In this document: piece by piece, positions 36,582 through 46,280 of the stretch
Layout: each line of letters opens with the position of its first letter
Numbering within the stretch: the stretch's first letter is position 1
NCBI RefSeq assembly: GCF_000972385.1
Contig: NZ_JXTE01000037.1
Coordinates: forward strand, 18,181 to 82,180
DNA from: Streptomyces sp. WM6386
GTDB taxonomy: Bacteria; Actinomycetota; Actinomycetes; Streptomycetales; Streptomycetaceae
Reading direction: 5' to 3'
Length of the DNA: 64,000 bases
Program-made: the position numbers and the translations under genes
Notes under the pieces: model-generated
Seen by the model: the letters and a program-made list of their open reading frames with translations, nothing else
What the model was told of the DNA's origin: nothing
Database searches by the model: none

Positions 36582-37871
36582 TCATCGGTGCGCTCCGGGG
36601 CGGCTGGAGACCGGTCGGCGGGGGTGCGGTGGGCGCTCCTCGTCCGCGGTCACCGCGGGGTGCCAGCCGTGTCTGCTCAGTGCCCGCACCAGTGCCGTGA
36701 CCATCCGCGGGTCGAACTGCGACCCGGCGCACCGCTCCAGCTCCTCCAGCGCGGTGGCGACAGGCCGTGCCCGGCGATACGACCGCGTCGACGTCATGGC
36801 GTCGAAGGCGTCGGCGACCGCCACCACCCGTGCGGACTCGGGAATCTGGCTCCCCACCAGCCCGTACGGATACCCGCTCCCGTCCAGCCGCTCGTGATGA
36901 TGCAGTACGGCCGCCCGCGCCTCCCCCAGAAACGAGATCCCCCGCACCATCTCGTGCCCGTACTCGGGATGCAGCTCGATGACGCGCCGCTCCTGGGGGG
37001 TCAACGGCCCGTCCTTGCGCAGCAGCCGCGTCGGCACGCCCAGCTTGCCGACGTCGTGGAGGATCCCGGCGAAGCGGAGCACCTCGATGCGGCCCTCGTC
37101 CATGCCGAGCTCACGGGCGATCATCATCGAGGCCTGGCCTACGCGCTCACTGTGCCCGCGGGTGTACTCGTCCTTGATGTCGACGGCCTGCACGAGTGCG
37201 CGGATGGTGGCCTGATGGGCGGCCTGTTCCCGGTGGTACTGGGCGAAGGCCCACCAGGACACACACATCGGCAGCAGCACGAGCAGCGCGGCGACGGGTC
37301 CGTACGGGCTGCGCCACAGCACGGCCATCATCAGCCCGGCGAGCCCGTGCACGGCGATCGGTGCGAGGGAACGTACGAACAGACCGCGCCAGGCCAGCCG
37401 TACCGGCACCCGCTCGGCAAGCGTCAGGATGCCCCCGTCCAGCACGGTCAGCACCAGACAGAAGGCGATGACGGCCGCCCCGGCCGGGACGAGCACGTAG
37501 GGAAAGTCGGGGGCCACGACGGCGTCCCTGCCGCCCAGCGCCCAGTGCACCCGGGACGCCGCCCAGACGGCGACGGCGAGTTGGGCGGCCCGCCAGATCC
37601 GGCGGAGCGAGCGCGGCCGCTGCGCGACCGGGGAGAGCAGCGCCCCCGGCAGCGCGACCAGCGCGGCGGCGGGGGGCGGCAGCAGGAAGGCCCCGGCGAG
37701 CAGCACGGGGTAGAAAGTGCCGGAGAGCCGCTCGCCCCCGGCGTAGAGGGCGGCGAGCAGGGCCACCGCCCACCAGGGGGCGGTCACCGCCGGCAGCGCG
37801 TGCACGCAGTACAGAGCGGCGAGGGCGACACCGACCACGTACACGCGTGCCCGTGCCGCTGTCCCCTCCAT
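36582..37871 (-). CDS. Membrane-bound HD-GYP domain phosphodiesterase
   Basis: 429 residues. About seven transmembrane helices lie in 1-205, then a complete HD-GYP domain: GHSERVGQAS, ILHDVGKLGVP near 275-285, HHERLDGSGYPYGL near 325-338 and VADAFDAMTSTRSYR near 353-367. All metal ligands and the GYP element are present, so cyclic-di-nucleotide phosphodiesterase activity is expected. The start is the ATG at 37871. It is followed by the repeat tract and the degenerate paralogue, suggesting an old duplication. Confidence 0.9.
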   Translation of the reverse strand: MEGTAARARVYVVGVALAALYCVHALPAVTAPWWAVALLAALYAGGERLSGTFYPVLLAGAFLLPPPAAALVALPGALLSPVAQRPRSLRRIWRAAQLAVAVWAASRVHWALGGRDAVVAPDFPYVLVPAGAAVIAFCLVLTVLDGGILTLAERVPVRLAWRGLFVRSLAPIAVHGLAGLMMAVLWRSPYGPVAALLVLLPMCVSWWAFAQYHREQAAHQATIRALVQAVDIKDEYTRGHSERVGQASMMIARELGMDEGRIEVLRFAGILHDVGKLGVPTRLLRKDGPLTPQERRVIELHPEYGHEMVRGISFLGEARAAVLHHHERLDGSGYPYGLVGSQIPESARVVAVADAFDAMTSTRSYRRARPVATALEELERCAGSQFDPRMVTALVRALSRHGWHPAVTADEERPPHPRRPVSSRPGAHR

Positions 37872-37999
37872 GACGCCCCTTTGAGATCTCCCGAGCCGGC
37901 TCAGCTTCGGAGCCTAGGAGGGCAAGAGGGGGTTCCGCGGGCCGATTACCCGCGGATTAGCACGTTCGAGTGACGACAGCCCGTTCCCAGATGGGGAGT

Positions 38000-38305
38000 T
38001 CAGGCTTCCTGGGCCGGGGCCGCGGTGATGTCGTGCTCGGGCACCGCCTGCCCGGAGCGGATCAGGTCGAGCCGCCCCAGGACCTTGGAGCGCAGGTCGG
38101 TGGGGACGTCGTCATGACCGCAGCACCGCTTGACCAGCTTCTTCACGGCCTCTTCCAGGCCGTACTTCTCCAGGCACGGCGAGCACTCCGTGAAGTGCTG
38201 CTTGAACTTGTCGCGGTCGACGTCCGGCATCTCACTGTCGAGGAACTCGTAGAGATGATCGAGTACCTCACTGCAGTCCGTCTCGTGCGGCTCTCCGCAG
38301 CTCAT
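38000..38305 (-). CDS. rsrA: Zinc-binding anti-sigma factor RsrA
   Basis: 101 residues, ZAS-family anti-sigma factor. The redox switch ligands are at the same positions as in S. coelicolor RsrA: C3, H7, C11, H37, C41 and C44 (HFTECSPC is the Hx3Cx2C motif), plus C61 and C62. In reduced form with Zn2+ it binds SigR; thiol oxidation releases it. The start ATG at 38305 overlaps the sigR stop (ATGA), so expression is coupled and stoichiometric. Confidence 0.96.
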   Translation of the reverse strand: MSCGEPHETDCSEVLDHLYEFLDSEMPDVDRDKFKQHFTECSPCLEKYGLEEAVKKLVKRCCGHDDVPTDLRSKVLGRLDLIRSGQAVPEHDITAAPAQEA

Positions 38306-39150
38306 GAGCCCGAACCTTTCGCTTCGTTCGACTCTCCGGCGCCGGCCGGAACCAGCCCGCGCTCACGGGCGTAATCCTCGAGCATGCCGCGCAGTTGGCG
38401 ACGGCCTCGGTGCAGCCGGGACATCACCGTACCGATGGGTGTCCCCATGATGTCCGCGATCTCCTTGTACGCAAAGCCCTCAACGTCCGCCAGATAGACG
38501 GCGATGCGGAATTCCTCGGGGATCGCCTGGAGCGCTTCCTTGACGTCCGAGTCAGGCAGGTGGTCGAGCGCCTGCGACTCGGCGGAGCGCAGACCGGTCG
38601 ACATGTGCGACTCGGCACGTGCGAGCTGCCAGTCCTCGATCTCCTCGGCCGCGGAGCGCTGGGGTTCACGCTGCTTCTTGCGGTACGAGTTGATGAAGGT
38701 GTTGGTCAGGATCCGGTACAGCCAGGCTTTCAGGTTGGTGCCCTCGCGGAACTGGTGGAAGGACGCGTACGCCTTGGCGTACGTCTCCTGCACCAGGTCC
38801 TCGGCGTCGGCCGGGTTGCGCGTCATGCGCAGGGCGGCCGAGTACATCTGGTCGAGGAATTCGAGCGCGTCCCGCTCGAAGCGCGCGCTGCGCTGCGAGG
38901 TGGTCTCCGTGCTCGTGCCCTGGCCCTCGGGCTGCTCCGCCTGGCCGTGTTCGGTCCCTGCGTCGGTACCGGGAACCGGACCCACCTCCTCAAGATTGCG
39001 GGCAGGAGCGAAACCGATCCCACCAGAATCGGAGGATAGAACACGATCCGGTCCGCCCGCCGCCCGAATAGGGCTGGTCTTGGCCGCGTGCAGCACCGTC
39101 CAGTCCAGGTCAGCGCGGCTGCTGCGGCTCGGGCAGATGGTCGAACCCAT
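38302..39150 (-). CDS. sigR: Thiol-oxidative-stress ECF sigma factor SigR (long and short forms)
   Basis: 282 residues from the ATG at 39150. An internal GTG at 38985, preceded by TTGAGGAG, gives the 227-residue short form. The difference is exactly 55 codons, the size reported for the unstable SigR' isoform of S. coelicolor. ECF region 2 ([37 protein letters not shown]) and region 4 ([25 protein letters not shown]) are canonical. It directs genes for thioredoxin, mycothiol and protein quality control. A consensus SigR promoter lies upstream, so it autoregulates. Coupled to rsrA. Confidence 0.96.
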   Translation of the reverse strand: MGSTICPSRSSRADLDWTVLHAAKTSPIRAAGGPDRVLSSDSGGIGFAPARNLEEVGPVPGTDAGTEHGQAEQPEGQGTSTETTSQRSARFERDALEFLDQMYSAALRMTRNPADAEDLVQETYAKAYASFHQFREGTNLKAWLYRILTNTFINSYRKKQREPQRSAAEEIEDWQLARAESHMSTGLRSAESQALDHLPDSDVKEALQAIPEEFRIAVYLADVEGFAYKEIADIMGTPIGTVMSRLHRGRRQLRGMLEDYARERGLVPAGAGESNEAKGSGS

Positions 39151-39209
39151 GCGGCGGACTTCCTCTCTACGACGGTCGGTGCTGGTGCTTCAGCACTTCT
39201 GTCCGCCAC

Positions 39210-39235
39210 AACAGAGCTCCGGGGCTCAACATTCC
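39210..39235 (-). promoter_or_regulatory. SigR-dependent promoter (sigRp2)
   Basis: Read on the minus strand: GGAAT (39235-39231), an 18-bp spacer, then GTT (39212-39210). This is the exact GGAAT-N18-GTT consensus. It is about 55 bp before the long-form start. Confidence 0.88.
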
Positions 39236-39242
39236 CGAGCCT

Positions 39243-39881
39243 TTACCCGAGTGACCCGGCCCACTTCACCACCGCGTCGGTGATGAGTGTCACGGCCTGC
39301 TCCTGAGTGAGGTCCGCCTTCTTCGGCACCGCGAACCCATGATCGCCGTACGCCACCTCGACCAGCTCATAAGCGCCGCCCGGGAACTCCTCCGGCTTCC
39401 CGAAGGGGTCGTTCCCGCCCTGTACGACCAGCGTGGGCACCCCGGACCCGAGCAGCTCTTCGGCCCGGGACTTCTCCGGCCTGCCCGGCGGATGCAGCGG
39501 GAAGCTGAGGGCGAGCACAGCGGCGGCGCCCAGCTCGACGGCGGTACGGCATGCCACGCGGGCCCCGGCACTACGCCCACCCGAGATGACGGGCAGCCCC
39601 GGCTCGGCCACCGAGGGCCAGATCCCCCGCCATCCCACGTCGAGCGTCTTCGGCGCGGACGCCACCTTCTTGCCCGCCACCCGCCAGGGCTGCTCGACGA
39701 GGGCGACGCTCACGCCGTGTCCGGGGAGGGTGTGCGCGAGGGCCTGGAGATCCCGCGCCTCGATACCGCCGCCGGCGCCATGGCTGGCGGCGAGGACGAG
39801 GCGTGCCTTCTTCGCGGGGTGCCAGGTGATGCGGGCGTCGCCGGCATCCGTACCGATGATCTCGGTGGTCACTTGGGTCAC
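39243..39881 (-). CDS. Alpha/beta hydrolase (KANL3/Tex30-like dienelactone hydrolase family)
   Basis: 212 residues. The beta-strand/nucleophile elbow reads ISGGRSAGARVA near residues 100-111 with Ser in GRSAG. A downstream Asp (GGNDPFG near 158) and His (YGDHGFAVP near 183) complete a plausible triad. It resembles the KAT8-like/Tex30 hydrolases of unknown substrate. The start is the ATG at 39881. It is the gene just upstream of the sigR promoter on the same strand; it may share constitutive read-through into sigR. Confidence 0.82.
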   Translation of the reverse strand: MTQVTTEIIGTDAGDARITWHPAKKARLVLAASHGAGGGIEARDLQALAHTLPGHGVSVALVEQPWRVAGKKVASAPKTLDVGWRGIWPSVAEPGLPVISGGRSAGARVACRTAVELGAAAVLALSFPLHPPGRPEKSRAEELLGSGVPTLVVQGGNDPFGKPEEFPGGAYELVEVAYGDHGFAVPKKADLTQEQAVTLITDAVVKWAGSLG

Positions 39882-39882
39882 G

Positions 39883-40722
39883 TCAGAAGAGTGTGCCCTC
39901 TTCGGGCCCCTCCAGCTCGGTCAGCAGCTCCGGTCCGTTGTTGCGGACGTTGCTGACGGCCGTGGAGACCGGGTAGGCGCGCATCAGGCCGCCCGGGGGC
40001 GGCTCCAGGAGGGAGCGGAGGTCCTCGACGTCCGTGCGGGACGGGTCCAGCCAGGAGTCCCAGCGGTCCGGGGTGAGCATCAGCGGCATCCGGGGGTGGA
40101 TGTCGGCCAGCGCGTACGGTCCGTCGGCCGGGGCGACCGCGAGCGGGCTGGTCTCCGCCTCGGTGGTGATGACCGAGCAGGTCACCCACCAGGCCTGCGG
40201 GTGGTCGTCCGGGAGGGTCTTGTCCCGCCAGAACTCGTACAGCCCTGCCATCGCGAAGACGGATCCGTCGGCCGGCAGCACGAAGTACGGCTGCTTGCGC
40301 GGCCGCTTCTTCCTGCCCTCGACCTCCAGATCCCGCTCGGACTTCCCGGTGACCCACTCGTAGTAGCCGTCGGCGGGGATGATGCAACGGCGGGTGGAGA
40401 AGGCCCGCTTGTACGACGGCTTCTCGTGGACGGTCTCGGCGCGGGCGTTGATCATCCGGGCGCCGCCCTCGGGGGTCTTCGACCAGCTCGGCACCAGTCC
40501 CCACTTGAGCGTGCGCAGCTGACGAACCGGGCGGCCCGTGACGGAGGAACTGGTAGATGCAGCATCCGCGTCCTTAAGAGGACGGTCGAGGACGGCGTAG
40601 ACCTCCTTGGTAGGGGCCACGTTGTAGTCGGGGGCCAGTGTCTCCTCGGGCTCCCACTTCTCGATCTCAAAGATTCCTGCGAGATCCTCGGGCCTACGAC
40701 TCGCTGCATACCGTCCGCACAT
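39883..40722 (-). CDS. SRAP (SOS response-associated peptidase, HMCES/YedK) family protein
   Basis: 279 residues. The mature N-terminus must begin MCGRY, because Cys2 is the nucleophile that crosslinks abasic sites in single-stranded DNA; that fixes the start at the ATG at 40722 rather than the open frame to 40818. Supporting motifs: [14 protein letters not shown] near 118-131, [13 protein letters not shown] near 138-150 and HPRMPLML near 222-229 (active-site Asn, Glu and His). It shields abasic sites from error-prone repair. It is divergent from the M50 gene and abuts the hydrolase gene by 1 bp. Confidence 0.92.
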   Translation of the reverse strand: MCGRYAASRRPEDLAGIFEIEKWEPEETLAPDYNVAPTKEVYAVLDRPLKDADAASTSSSVTGRPVRQLRTLKWGLVPSWSKTPEGGARMINARAETVHEKPSYKRAFSTRRCIIPADGYYEWVTGKSERDLEVEGRKKRPRKQPYFVLPADGSVFAMAGLYEFWRDKTLPDDHPQAWWVTCSVITTEAETSPLAVAPADGPYALADIHPRMPLMLTPDRWDSWLDPSRTDVEDLRSLLEPPPGGLMRAYPVSTAVSNVRNNGPELLTELEGPEEGTLF

Positions 40723-40826
40723 ACGTGCCACACTGCCAGGCCCACCCGTCGCCCGACCACCACCCCTCAACGACGGCGCTACGCGCCGGCCCCTATTGAC
40801 TCGACCAGAGGGAGCCACCGCCGAAC

Positions 40827-41540
40827 ATGGACACCAGCACAGCGACCTCTGTCTGGGACGAGCTGATCGGCACCCAGCCCGACCCCGACCTGTGGGTGGT
40901 TCTGGCCACCTTGGTCGCGGCGCTCGCCATAGTGGTCCCGCACAGCCTGTGGCGTGTCTCGCGCAACGCCATCACCATCGCCCACGAGGGCGGCCACGGT
41001 CTGATCGCCCTGCTCACCGGTCGCCAGCTCACCGGCATCCGGCTGCACTCCGACACCAGCGGCCTCACGGTCAGCCGCGGCAAGCCGCACGGCATCGGCA
41101 TGATCCTCACCGCGGCGGCCGGCTACACCGCTCCCCCCTTGCTGGGCCTGGGCGGCGCGGCCCTCCTCGCCGCCGACCGCATCACGCTGCTGCTGTGGCT
41201 GGCGACAATCCTGCTCATCGCGATGCTGGTGATGATCCGCAACGCCTACGGCGCTCTGACGGTGGTCGTCACCGGCAGCACGTTCGTGATGGTGTCCTGG
41301 CTGGCGGGCCCCCAGGTGCAGGCCGCGTTCGCGTACGCGGCGGTGTGGTTCCTCCTGGCGGGCGGCGTCCGTCCCGCTTTCGAGTTGCAGGCGAAGAGGG
41401 TGCGCGGCGGCGCGGGGGACTCGGACGCGGACCAGCTGTCACGCCTGACACATGTGCCGGCGGGGCTGTGGTTGTTCCTGTTCCACGCGGTGTCGTTGTG
41501 CTCGCTCATAGGCGGCGGCAGGTGGCTTCTGGAGGTATGA
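40827..41540 (+). CDS. M50B-like membrane metalloprotease
   Basis: 237 residues. The HEGGH zinc motif lies in [13 protein letters not shown] near residues 56-68, followed by about five transmembrane helices. A second conserved small-residue motif [16 protein letters not shown] resembles the M50 G-Y region. The second zinc Asp is less clear. The substrate is unknown; M50B proteins release membrane-anchored regulators, but several such Streptomyces proteins are uncharacterised. The start is the ATG at 40827. It is followed by an intergenic repeat, then aroA. Confidence 0.78.
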   Translation: MDTSTATSVWDELIGTQPDPDLWVVLATLVAALAIVVPHSLWRVSRNAITIAHEGGHGLIALLTGRQLTGIRLHSDTSGLTVSRGKPHGIGMILTAAAGYTAPPLLGLGGAALLAADRITLLLWLATILLIAMLVMIRNAYGALTVVVTGSTFVMVSWLAGPQVQAAFAYAAVWFLLAGGVRPAFELQAKRVRGGAGDSDADQLSRLTHVPAGLWLFLFHAVSLCSLIGGGRWLLEV

Positions 41541-41562
41541 CGCGCCCCGAAGGGGCAGGCGT

Positions 41563-41607
41563 CAGGGGCGCGGGGAACTGCGCGACCAGCCACGATGGCG
41601 CCGCACC
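41563..41607 (+). repeat. Interspersed intergenic repeat, copy 5 (short form)
   Basis: CAGGGGCGCGGGGAACTGCG then CGACCAGCCACGATGGCGCC; lacks the central GCGGCTCCGCCGC hairpin. It follows a CGCCCCGAAGGGGC hairpin (about 41542-41556). Confidence 0.75.
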
Positions 41608-41638
41608 CAACACACGACCCCCCACTAAAGTGGACCCC

Positions 41639-42955
41639 ATGGCTTTGAACCCCTCAGACACCGCCCTCTGGCCCGCCCCCTATGCGAGCGGAGCCGTCGA
41701 CGCGACGGTCCACGTCCCGGGGTCGAAGTCAGTCACCAACCGAGCACTCGTACTGGCCGCCCTCGCAAGCGAACCCGGCTGGCTGCGCCGCCCCCTCCGC
41801 TCCCGGGACACCCTCCTCATGGCCGCGGCCCTCCGTGAAATGGGCGTGGGCATCGAGGAAGGCGTGGGCCCCGACGGTACGGGCGAGTCCTGGCGCGTCC
41901 TGCCCGCAGGCCTCCGCGGCCCCGCCACGGTGCACGTCGGCAACGCCGGCACCGTCATGCGCTTCCTCCCCCCCGTCGCCGCCCTCGCCGACGGCGAGAT
42001 CCGCTTCGACGGCGACCCGAGGTCGTACGAGCGTCCCCTGAACGGCGTCATCGACGCCCTGCGCGTCCTCGGTGCCCGCATCGACGACGACGGCCGCGGC
42101 GCGCTCCCGCTGACGGTCCACGGCGGCGGTGCCCTGGACGGCGGCCCGGTGGAGATCGACGCGTCCTCGTCGTCGCAGTTCGTGAGCGCGCTGCTGCTGA
42201 GCGGCCACCGCTTCAACCAGGGCGTGGAAGTCCGCCACGTGGGCTCCACCCTCCCCTCGCTCCCCCACATCCGTATGACCGTCGACATGCTGCGCGCGGT
42301 CGGCGCCCAGGTCGACACCCCGGAGTCGGGCGGCGAGCCCAATGTCTGGCGGGTCACGCCGGGTGCGCTGCTCGGCCGGGACCTGACGATCGAGCCGGAC
42401 CTCTCCAACGCCCAGCCGTTCCTGGCGGCGGCCCTGGTGACCGGTGGCAGGGTCGTCGTCCCCGACTGGCCGAGCCGCACCACCCAGCCCGGTGACAGGC
42501 TGCGGGAGATCTTCACCGAGATGGGCGGTTCCTGCGAACTCACCGAGTACGGCCTGGTGTTCACCGGTTCGGGTGCGATCCACGGCATCGACGTGGACCT
42601 GAGCGAGGTCGGCGAGCTGACTCCGGGCATCGCGGCGGTGGCGGCGCTGGCCGACTCCCCCTCGACGCTGCGCGGCGTGTCCCATCTGCGCCTGCACGAG
42701 ACGGACCGCCTGGCCGCGCTCACCAAGGAGATCAACGAGCTCGGCGGTGACGTGACCGAGACGGCCGACGGACTGCACATCCGCCCGCGCCGGCTGCACG
42801 GCGGGATCTTCCACACGTACGAGGACCACCGGATGGCGACGGCCGGCGCGATCATCGGCCTCGCGGTGGAGGGCGTGCAGATCGAGAACGTGGCCACGAC
42901 GGCGAAGACCCTGCCGGACTTCCCGGAACTGTGGACCGGGATGCTCGGGGCGTAG
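41639..42955 (+). CDS. aroA: 3-phosphoshikimate 1-carboxyvinyltransferase (EPSP synthase)
   Basis: 438 residues, shikimate pathway step six: shikimate-3-phosphate plus PEP gives EPSP. Motifs: [17 protein letters not shown] near 20-36 (S3P binding), [16 protein letters not shown] near 101-116 (PEP/glyphosate loop), [12 protein letters not shown] near 179-190 and [12 protein letters not shown] near 350-361. Both halves of the inside-out alpha/beta barrel are complete. The start is the ATG at 41639. It is followed after 13 bp by rsgA, so co-transcription is likely. Confidence 0.95.
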   Translation: MALNPSDTALWPAPYASGAVDATVHVPGSKSVTNRALVLAALASEPGWLRRPLRSRDTLLMAAALREMGVGIEEGVGPDGTGESWRVLPAGLRGPATVHVGNAGTVMRFLPPVAALADGEIRFDGDPRSYERPLNGVIDALRVLGARIDDDGRGALPLTVHGGGALDGGPVEIDASSSSQFVSALLLSGHRFNQGVEVRHVGSTLPSLPHIRMTVDMLRAVGAQVDTPESGGEPNVWRVTPGALLGRDLTIEPDLSNAQPFLAAALVTGGRVVVPDWPSRTTQPGDRLREIFTEMGGSCELTEYGLVFTGSGAIHGIDVDLSEVGELTPGIAAVAALADSPSTLRGVSHLRLHETDRLAALTKEINELGGDVTETADGLHIRPRRLHGGIFHTYEDHRMATAGAIIGLAVEGVQIENVATTAKTLPDFPELWTGMLGA

Positions 42956-42968
42956 GGGCCTAGACATC

Positions 42969-43979
42969 ATGCGTCGCTACGGCAAGCACACCGACGAGGA
43001 CGACATCCGCAGCCGCCCGAACCGCAAGGGCAACCGGCCCCGTACGAACATCCGGCCCAAGCACGAGGAAGCGGTCGAGGGCATGGTCCTCACCGTCGAC
43101 CGGGGCCGGCTGACCTGTCTGGTCGACGACACGGTCGTGATGGCCATGAAGGCCCGCGAACTGGGCCGCAAGGCCGCCGTCGTCGGAGACCGGGTGGCCA
43201 TCGTCGGCGACCTCTCCGGCGAGAAGGACACCCTGGCCCGTATCGTCCGCATCGCGCCGCGCACCTCGGTGCTGCGCCGTACCGCGGACGACGACGACCC
43301 CTTCGAGCGCGTGGTCGTCGCCAACGCCGACCAGCTGGCGATCGTCACGGCCCTCGCCGACCCCGAACCCCGCCCGCGTCTCATCGACCGCTGTCTGGTC
43401 GCGGCGTTCGACGGCGGTCTGACTCCCCTCCTGGTCCTGACGAAGTCGGACCTCGCCCAGCCCGACAAACTGCTGGAGCTGTACGGCCACTTGGACATCC
43501 CGCACGTCGTCACCAGCCGCGAGGAACTGGAGAACGGCAGCGCGGTGGACCGGGTGCGGGAGGAACTCGACGGCAAGATCACAGCGTTCGTCGGCCACTC
43601 GGGCGTGGGCAAGACGACGCTGGTGAACGCCCTGGTCCCGGAGGAGCGGCGCCGGGTGACGGGTCATGTGAACGCGGTGACCGGTCGCGGCCGCCACACC
43701 ACCACCTCGGCTCTGGCGCTGCCCCTGGCGGGCGACGCGGGCTGGGTGATCGACACTCCGGGCTTGCGGTCGTTCGGCCTGCACCACGTCGATCCGTCCC
43801 GCGTGATCCTCGCGTTCCCCGACCTGGTGCCGGGAACCGAAGGCTGTCCCCGTGCGTGCAGTCATGATGAGCCGGACTGCGCGCTGGACGAGTGGGTAGC
43901 CGAGGGGCACGCGGACCCGGCGCGGCTGTACTCGCTCCGCCGTCTGCTGGCGACCAGGGAACGCAAGGAAGGCGACTGA
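42969..43979 (+). CDS. rsgA: Ribosome small-subunit-dependent GTPase A
   Basis: 336 residues. An N-terminal OB-fold (about 35-110) is followed by a circularly permuted GTPase: G4 TKSD near 157-160 comes before G1 GHSGVGKTT near 211-219 and G3 DTPG near 262-265. The C-terminal zinc domain carries CPRACSHDEPDC near 295-306. RsgA checks 30S subunit maturation. The start is the ATG at 42969, 13 bp after aroA. Confidence 0.95.
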   Translation: MRRYGKHTDEDDIRSRPNRKGNRPRTNIRPKHEEAVEGMVLTVDRGRLTCLVDDTVVMAMKARELGRKAAVVGDRVAIVGDLSGEKDTLARIVRIAPRTSVLRRTADDDDPFERVVVANADQLAIVTALADPEPRPRLIDRCLVAAFDGGLTPLLVLTKSDLAQPDKLLELYGHLDIPHVVTSREELENGSAVDRVREELDGKITAFVGHSGVGKTTLVNALVPEERRRVTGHVNAVTGRGRHTTTSALALPLAGDAGWVIDTPGLRSFGLHHVDPSRVILAFPDLVPGTEGCPRACSHDEPDCALDEWVAEGHADPARLYSLRRLLATRERKEGD

Positions 43980-44055
43980 CCTCCGCGTTGTTTGTCTCCG
44001 TACAGGTTAGGTAAAGGCATAATCGCACCGAGCCGGACATACGGGAGGACAGCAC

Positions 44056-44379
44056 ATGGCGTGGCTGCTGGTGGTGGTCGCCGGGTTGTTGGAGACCGGT
44101 TTCGCCGTGTGCCTCAAGCTCTCGCACGGCTTCACTCGGCTGTGGCCCACGGTCGCGTTCTGCATCTTCGCCCTCGGCAGCTTCGGCCTGCTGACGCTGT
44201 CGCTGAGGAAGCTCGACGTGGGCCCGGCGTACGCGGTGTGGACCGGCATCGGGGCGGCGGGTACCGCGATCTACGGCATGATCTTCCTCGGTGACCTGGT
44301 GTCGGTGCTGAAGCTCGTCTCGATCAGCCTGGTCATCGTGGGCGTGATCGGCCTCCAGCTGTCCGGCTCGGCACACTGA
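44056..44379 (+). CDS. SMR family small multidrug/guanidinium exporter
   Basis: 107 residues with four transmembrane helices, as for EmrE/SugE proteins. The essential membrane Glu is E13 in AGLLETGFAVCLK. The GLLE..W/F..LK context is nearer the Gdx/SugE subgroup than EmrE. No guanidine riboswitch is evident in the 76-bp leader. The start is the ATG at 44056 after GGGAGGA. Confidence 0.88.
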   Translation: MAWLLVVVAGLLETGFAVCLKLSHGFTRLWPTVAFCIFALGSFGLLTLSLRKLDVGPAYAVWTGIGAAGTAIYGMIFLGDLVSVLKLVSISLVIVGVIGLQLSGSAH

Positions 44380-44557
44380 CGGCCGCTCAGCCGACCTCGC
44401 CGCGGCCCGACTCGCCCACCGGGCCGAGGACTTCACCCCACGCCGACGTGAGGCCGGCTCCCCCTGACGGCCGGTCCGCCGTCGAAGTCGGCCTCGGGCG
44501 CGGTCACTTCGAGCAACGGGCTCACCGCGAGGCCAGGGCCGACTGACGTAACAGCCC

Positions 44558-45163
44558 TCACACCGGCTGCCGGTGCAGTGCGCTGCGTACCAGGTCCGCG
44601 ACCCCGCCCTCGCCCGGCGGGGCGGCCACGCAGGACAGTGCGATCCGGACGGTCAGCTCGCAGGAGCGGGCGAGATCGGCGAGGTCCGTCTTGTTCGCGC
44701 CGGGTCCGCAGAGCACCGCCACGGCACGGTCGCGGACCAGTGCCACGAAGTCGCCGGGCGACGGCAGCGGGCCGTCCGCCCGGCGCTGTGCCGGTACGGC
44801 CGAGGAGGACGGGACCGCGGACAGCGTCGGGGAGGGCAGCCGCTCGCTCCAGCAGCCGGTGAGCATGGCCCGTACGAGCGCGTTGTCCTTGGCGGTGGCC
44901 GCGGTCCACTCGGCGGTCGCGGTCAGCCGCTCACGCGCGTCGCTGTGGGTGGCGAGCGCGCGCTCGACGCCGGCGAGATATCCGTCGGCCTCCCTTCTCA
45001 CCAGCGCGCGGGCCAGCCCTTCCTTGCTCCCGAACTCGTTGTAAAGCGTCTGCCGGGACACTCCTGCCGCCGCGGCGACGTCCACCATCCGCACGGTGGA
45101 CCACGGCCGGCGGGCCAGCGCCGTGTATGCGGCGTCCAGCAGGGATTCCCTCGCTGCAGGCAT
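44558..45163 (-). CDS. TetR family transcriptional regulator
   Basis: 201 residues. HTH at about 10-55 (LLDAAYTALARRPWSTVRMVD, AAAAGVSRQTLYNEFGSK) with a variable C-terminal ligand domain. The start ATG at 45163 has TAGGAGG at 6-nt spacing; the adjacent ATG at 45166 is too close to that site. It faces hisN divergently across 180 bp. In several Streptomyces a TetR gene of this kind sits next to the SMR exporter; regulation of that exporter is possible but not shown here. Confidence 0.85.
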   Translation of the reverse strand: MPAARESLLDAAYTALARRPWSTVRMVDVAAAAGVSRQTLYNEFGSKEGLARALVRREADGYLAGVERALATHSDARERLTATAEWTAATAKDNALVRAMLTGCWSERLPSPTLSAVPSSSAVPAQRRADGPLPSPGDFVALVRDRAVAVLCGPGANKTDLADLARSCELTVRIALSCVAAPPGEGGVADLVRSALHRQPV

Positions 45164-45342
45164 CATCGCCTCCTAGGGGCGAGCGGCTCTGGGCCCAGAT
45201 TTGACGCGCGTGAGGGCACTGTCAAGGGTTCGCGAAGGCATCGGGGGGCGCCCTTGATCCACCGCACGCCGTCCGGACGGGGCCCGTCCGCGCCTTGGTC
45301 CCGTGTAGCCCCGTACCTACCACGGCAGATACCGTTCGCCCC

Positions 45343-46143
45343 ATGCCGGACTACCTCGACGACCTCCGCTTCGCCCACGTCCTCGCGGACGCGGCCGACG
45401 CAACCACCATGGACCGCTTCAAGGCGCTGGACCTCAAGGTCGAGACGAAGCCGGACATGACCCCGGTGAGCGAAGCGGACAAGGCGGCGGAGGAGATCAT
45501 CCGCACCCATCTCCAGCGCGCCCGCCCGCGGGACGCGATCCTCGGCGAGGAGTACGGCGTCCAGGGCACCGGCCCCCGCCGCTGGGTGATCGACCCGATC
45601 GACGGCACCAAGAACTACGTCCGGGGCGTTCCCGTCTGGGCCACCCTGATCTCCCTGATGGAGGCGGCGGAGGGCGGCTACCAGCCCGTTGTCGGCGTCG
45701 TCTCCGCCCCCGCGCTCAACCGCCGCTGGTGGGCCGCGAAGGGCCACGGCGCGTTCTCCGGCCGCAGCCTCACCTCGGCCTCCCGTCTGCATGTCTCCCG
45801 CGTCTCGAAGATGTCGGACGCGTCCTTCGCGTACTCCTCCTTGAGCGGCTGGGAGGAGCAGAGCCTCCTCAACGGCTTCCTGGACCTGACCCGCGACGTG
45901 TGGCGCACGCGCGCGTACGGCGACTTCTGGCCCTACATGCTGGTCGCCGAGGGCGCGGTCGACCTCTGTGCCGAACCCGAGCTCTCCCTCTGGGACATGG
46001 CCGCCAACGCGATCATCGTGACGGAGGCGGGCGGCTCCTTCACCGGCCTCGACGGCCGCCCGGGCCCGCACAGCGGCAACGCGGCCGCCTCCAACGGTCT
46101 GCTCCACGACGAGATGCTGGGATACCTCAACCAGCGCTACTGA
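45343..46143 (+). CDS. hisN: Histidinol-phosphatase (inositol-monophosphatase fold)
   Basis: 266 residues. IMPase metal-binding motifs: GEEYG near 68-72, [12 protein letters not shown] near 83-94 and [12 protein letters not shown] near 218-229. The DGTKNYVRG variant, with Asn-Tyr-Val in place of Asn-Phe-Ala/Leu, marks the actinobacterial HisN group that supplies the L-histidine pathway phosphatase. The start is the ATG at 45343. An inositol-phosphatase role cannot be excluded by sequence alone. Confidence 0.9.
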   Translation: MPDYLDDLRFAHVLADAADATTMDRFKALDLKVETKPDMTPVSEADKAAEEIIRTHLQRARPRDAILGEEYGVQGTGPRRWVIDPIDGTKNYVRGVPVWATLISLMEAAEGGYQPVVGVVSAPALNRRWWAAKGHGAFSGRSLTSASRLHVSRVSKMSDASFAYSSLSGWEEQSLLNGFLDLTRDVWRTRAYGDFWPYMLVAEGAVDLCAEPELSLWDMAANAIIVTEAGGSFTGLDGRPGPHSGNAAASNGLLHDEMLGYLNQRY

Positions 46144-46280
46144 GCGCGTACGCCCTCAATCGGCCGCACGCGCCCTCTTGTTGACCCTCGCTTTACCTGC
46201 GACTCTGAGGGGACCCTCATTTGTGAACTTGTGAATCCTCGAACTATCTCGGGGGTTCGTATGGAGGTGACTCCGCACCC

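Noticed and set aside
34154..36700. 848-codon plus-strand frame across the TPR and HD genes
   Set aside because: It spans two real genes and the repeat tract, with Pro/Gly/Arg composition and no recognisable domain.
40796..41638. Upstream extension of aroA through the M50 gene
   Set aside because: The frame is open, but it overlaps a real membrane protease gene in another frame; the EPSP synthase N-terminus begins at 41639.
43980..44055. Possible guanidine riboswitch before the SMR exporter gene
   Set aside because: Only one ACGG motif and no paired hairpins; the 76-bp leader is too short for known guanidine classes.
44380..44557. Possible gene remnant between the SMR and TetR genes
   Set aside because: No frame with a start and recognisable family; looks like ordinary intergenic sequence.
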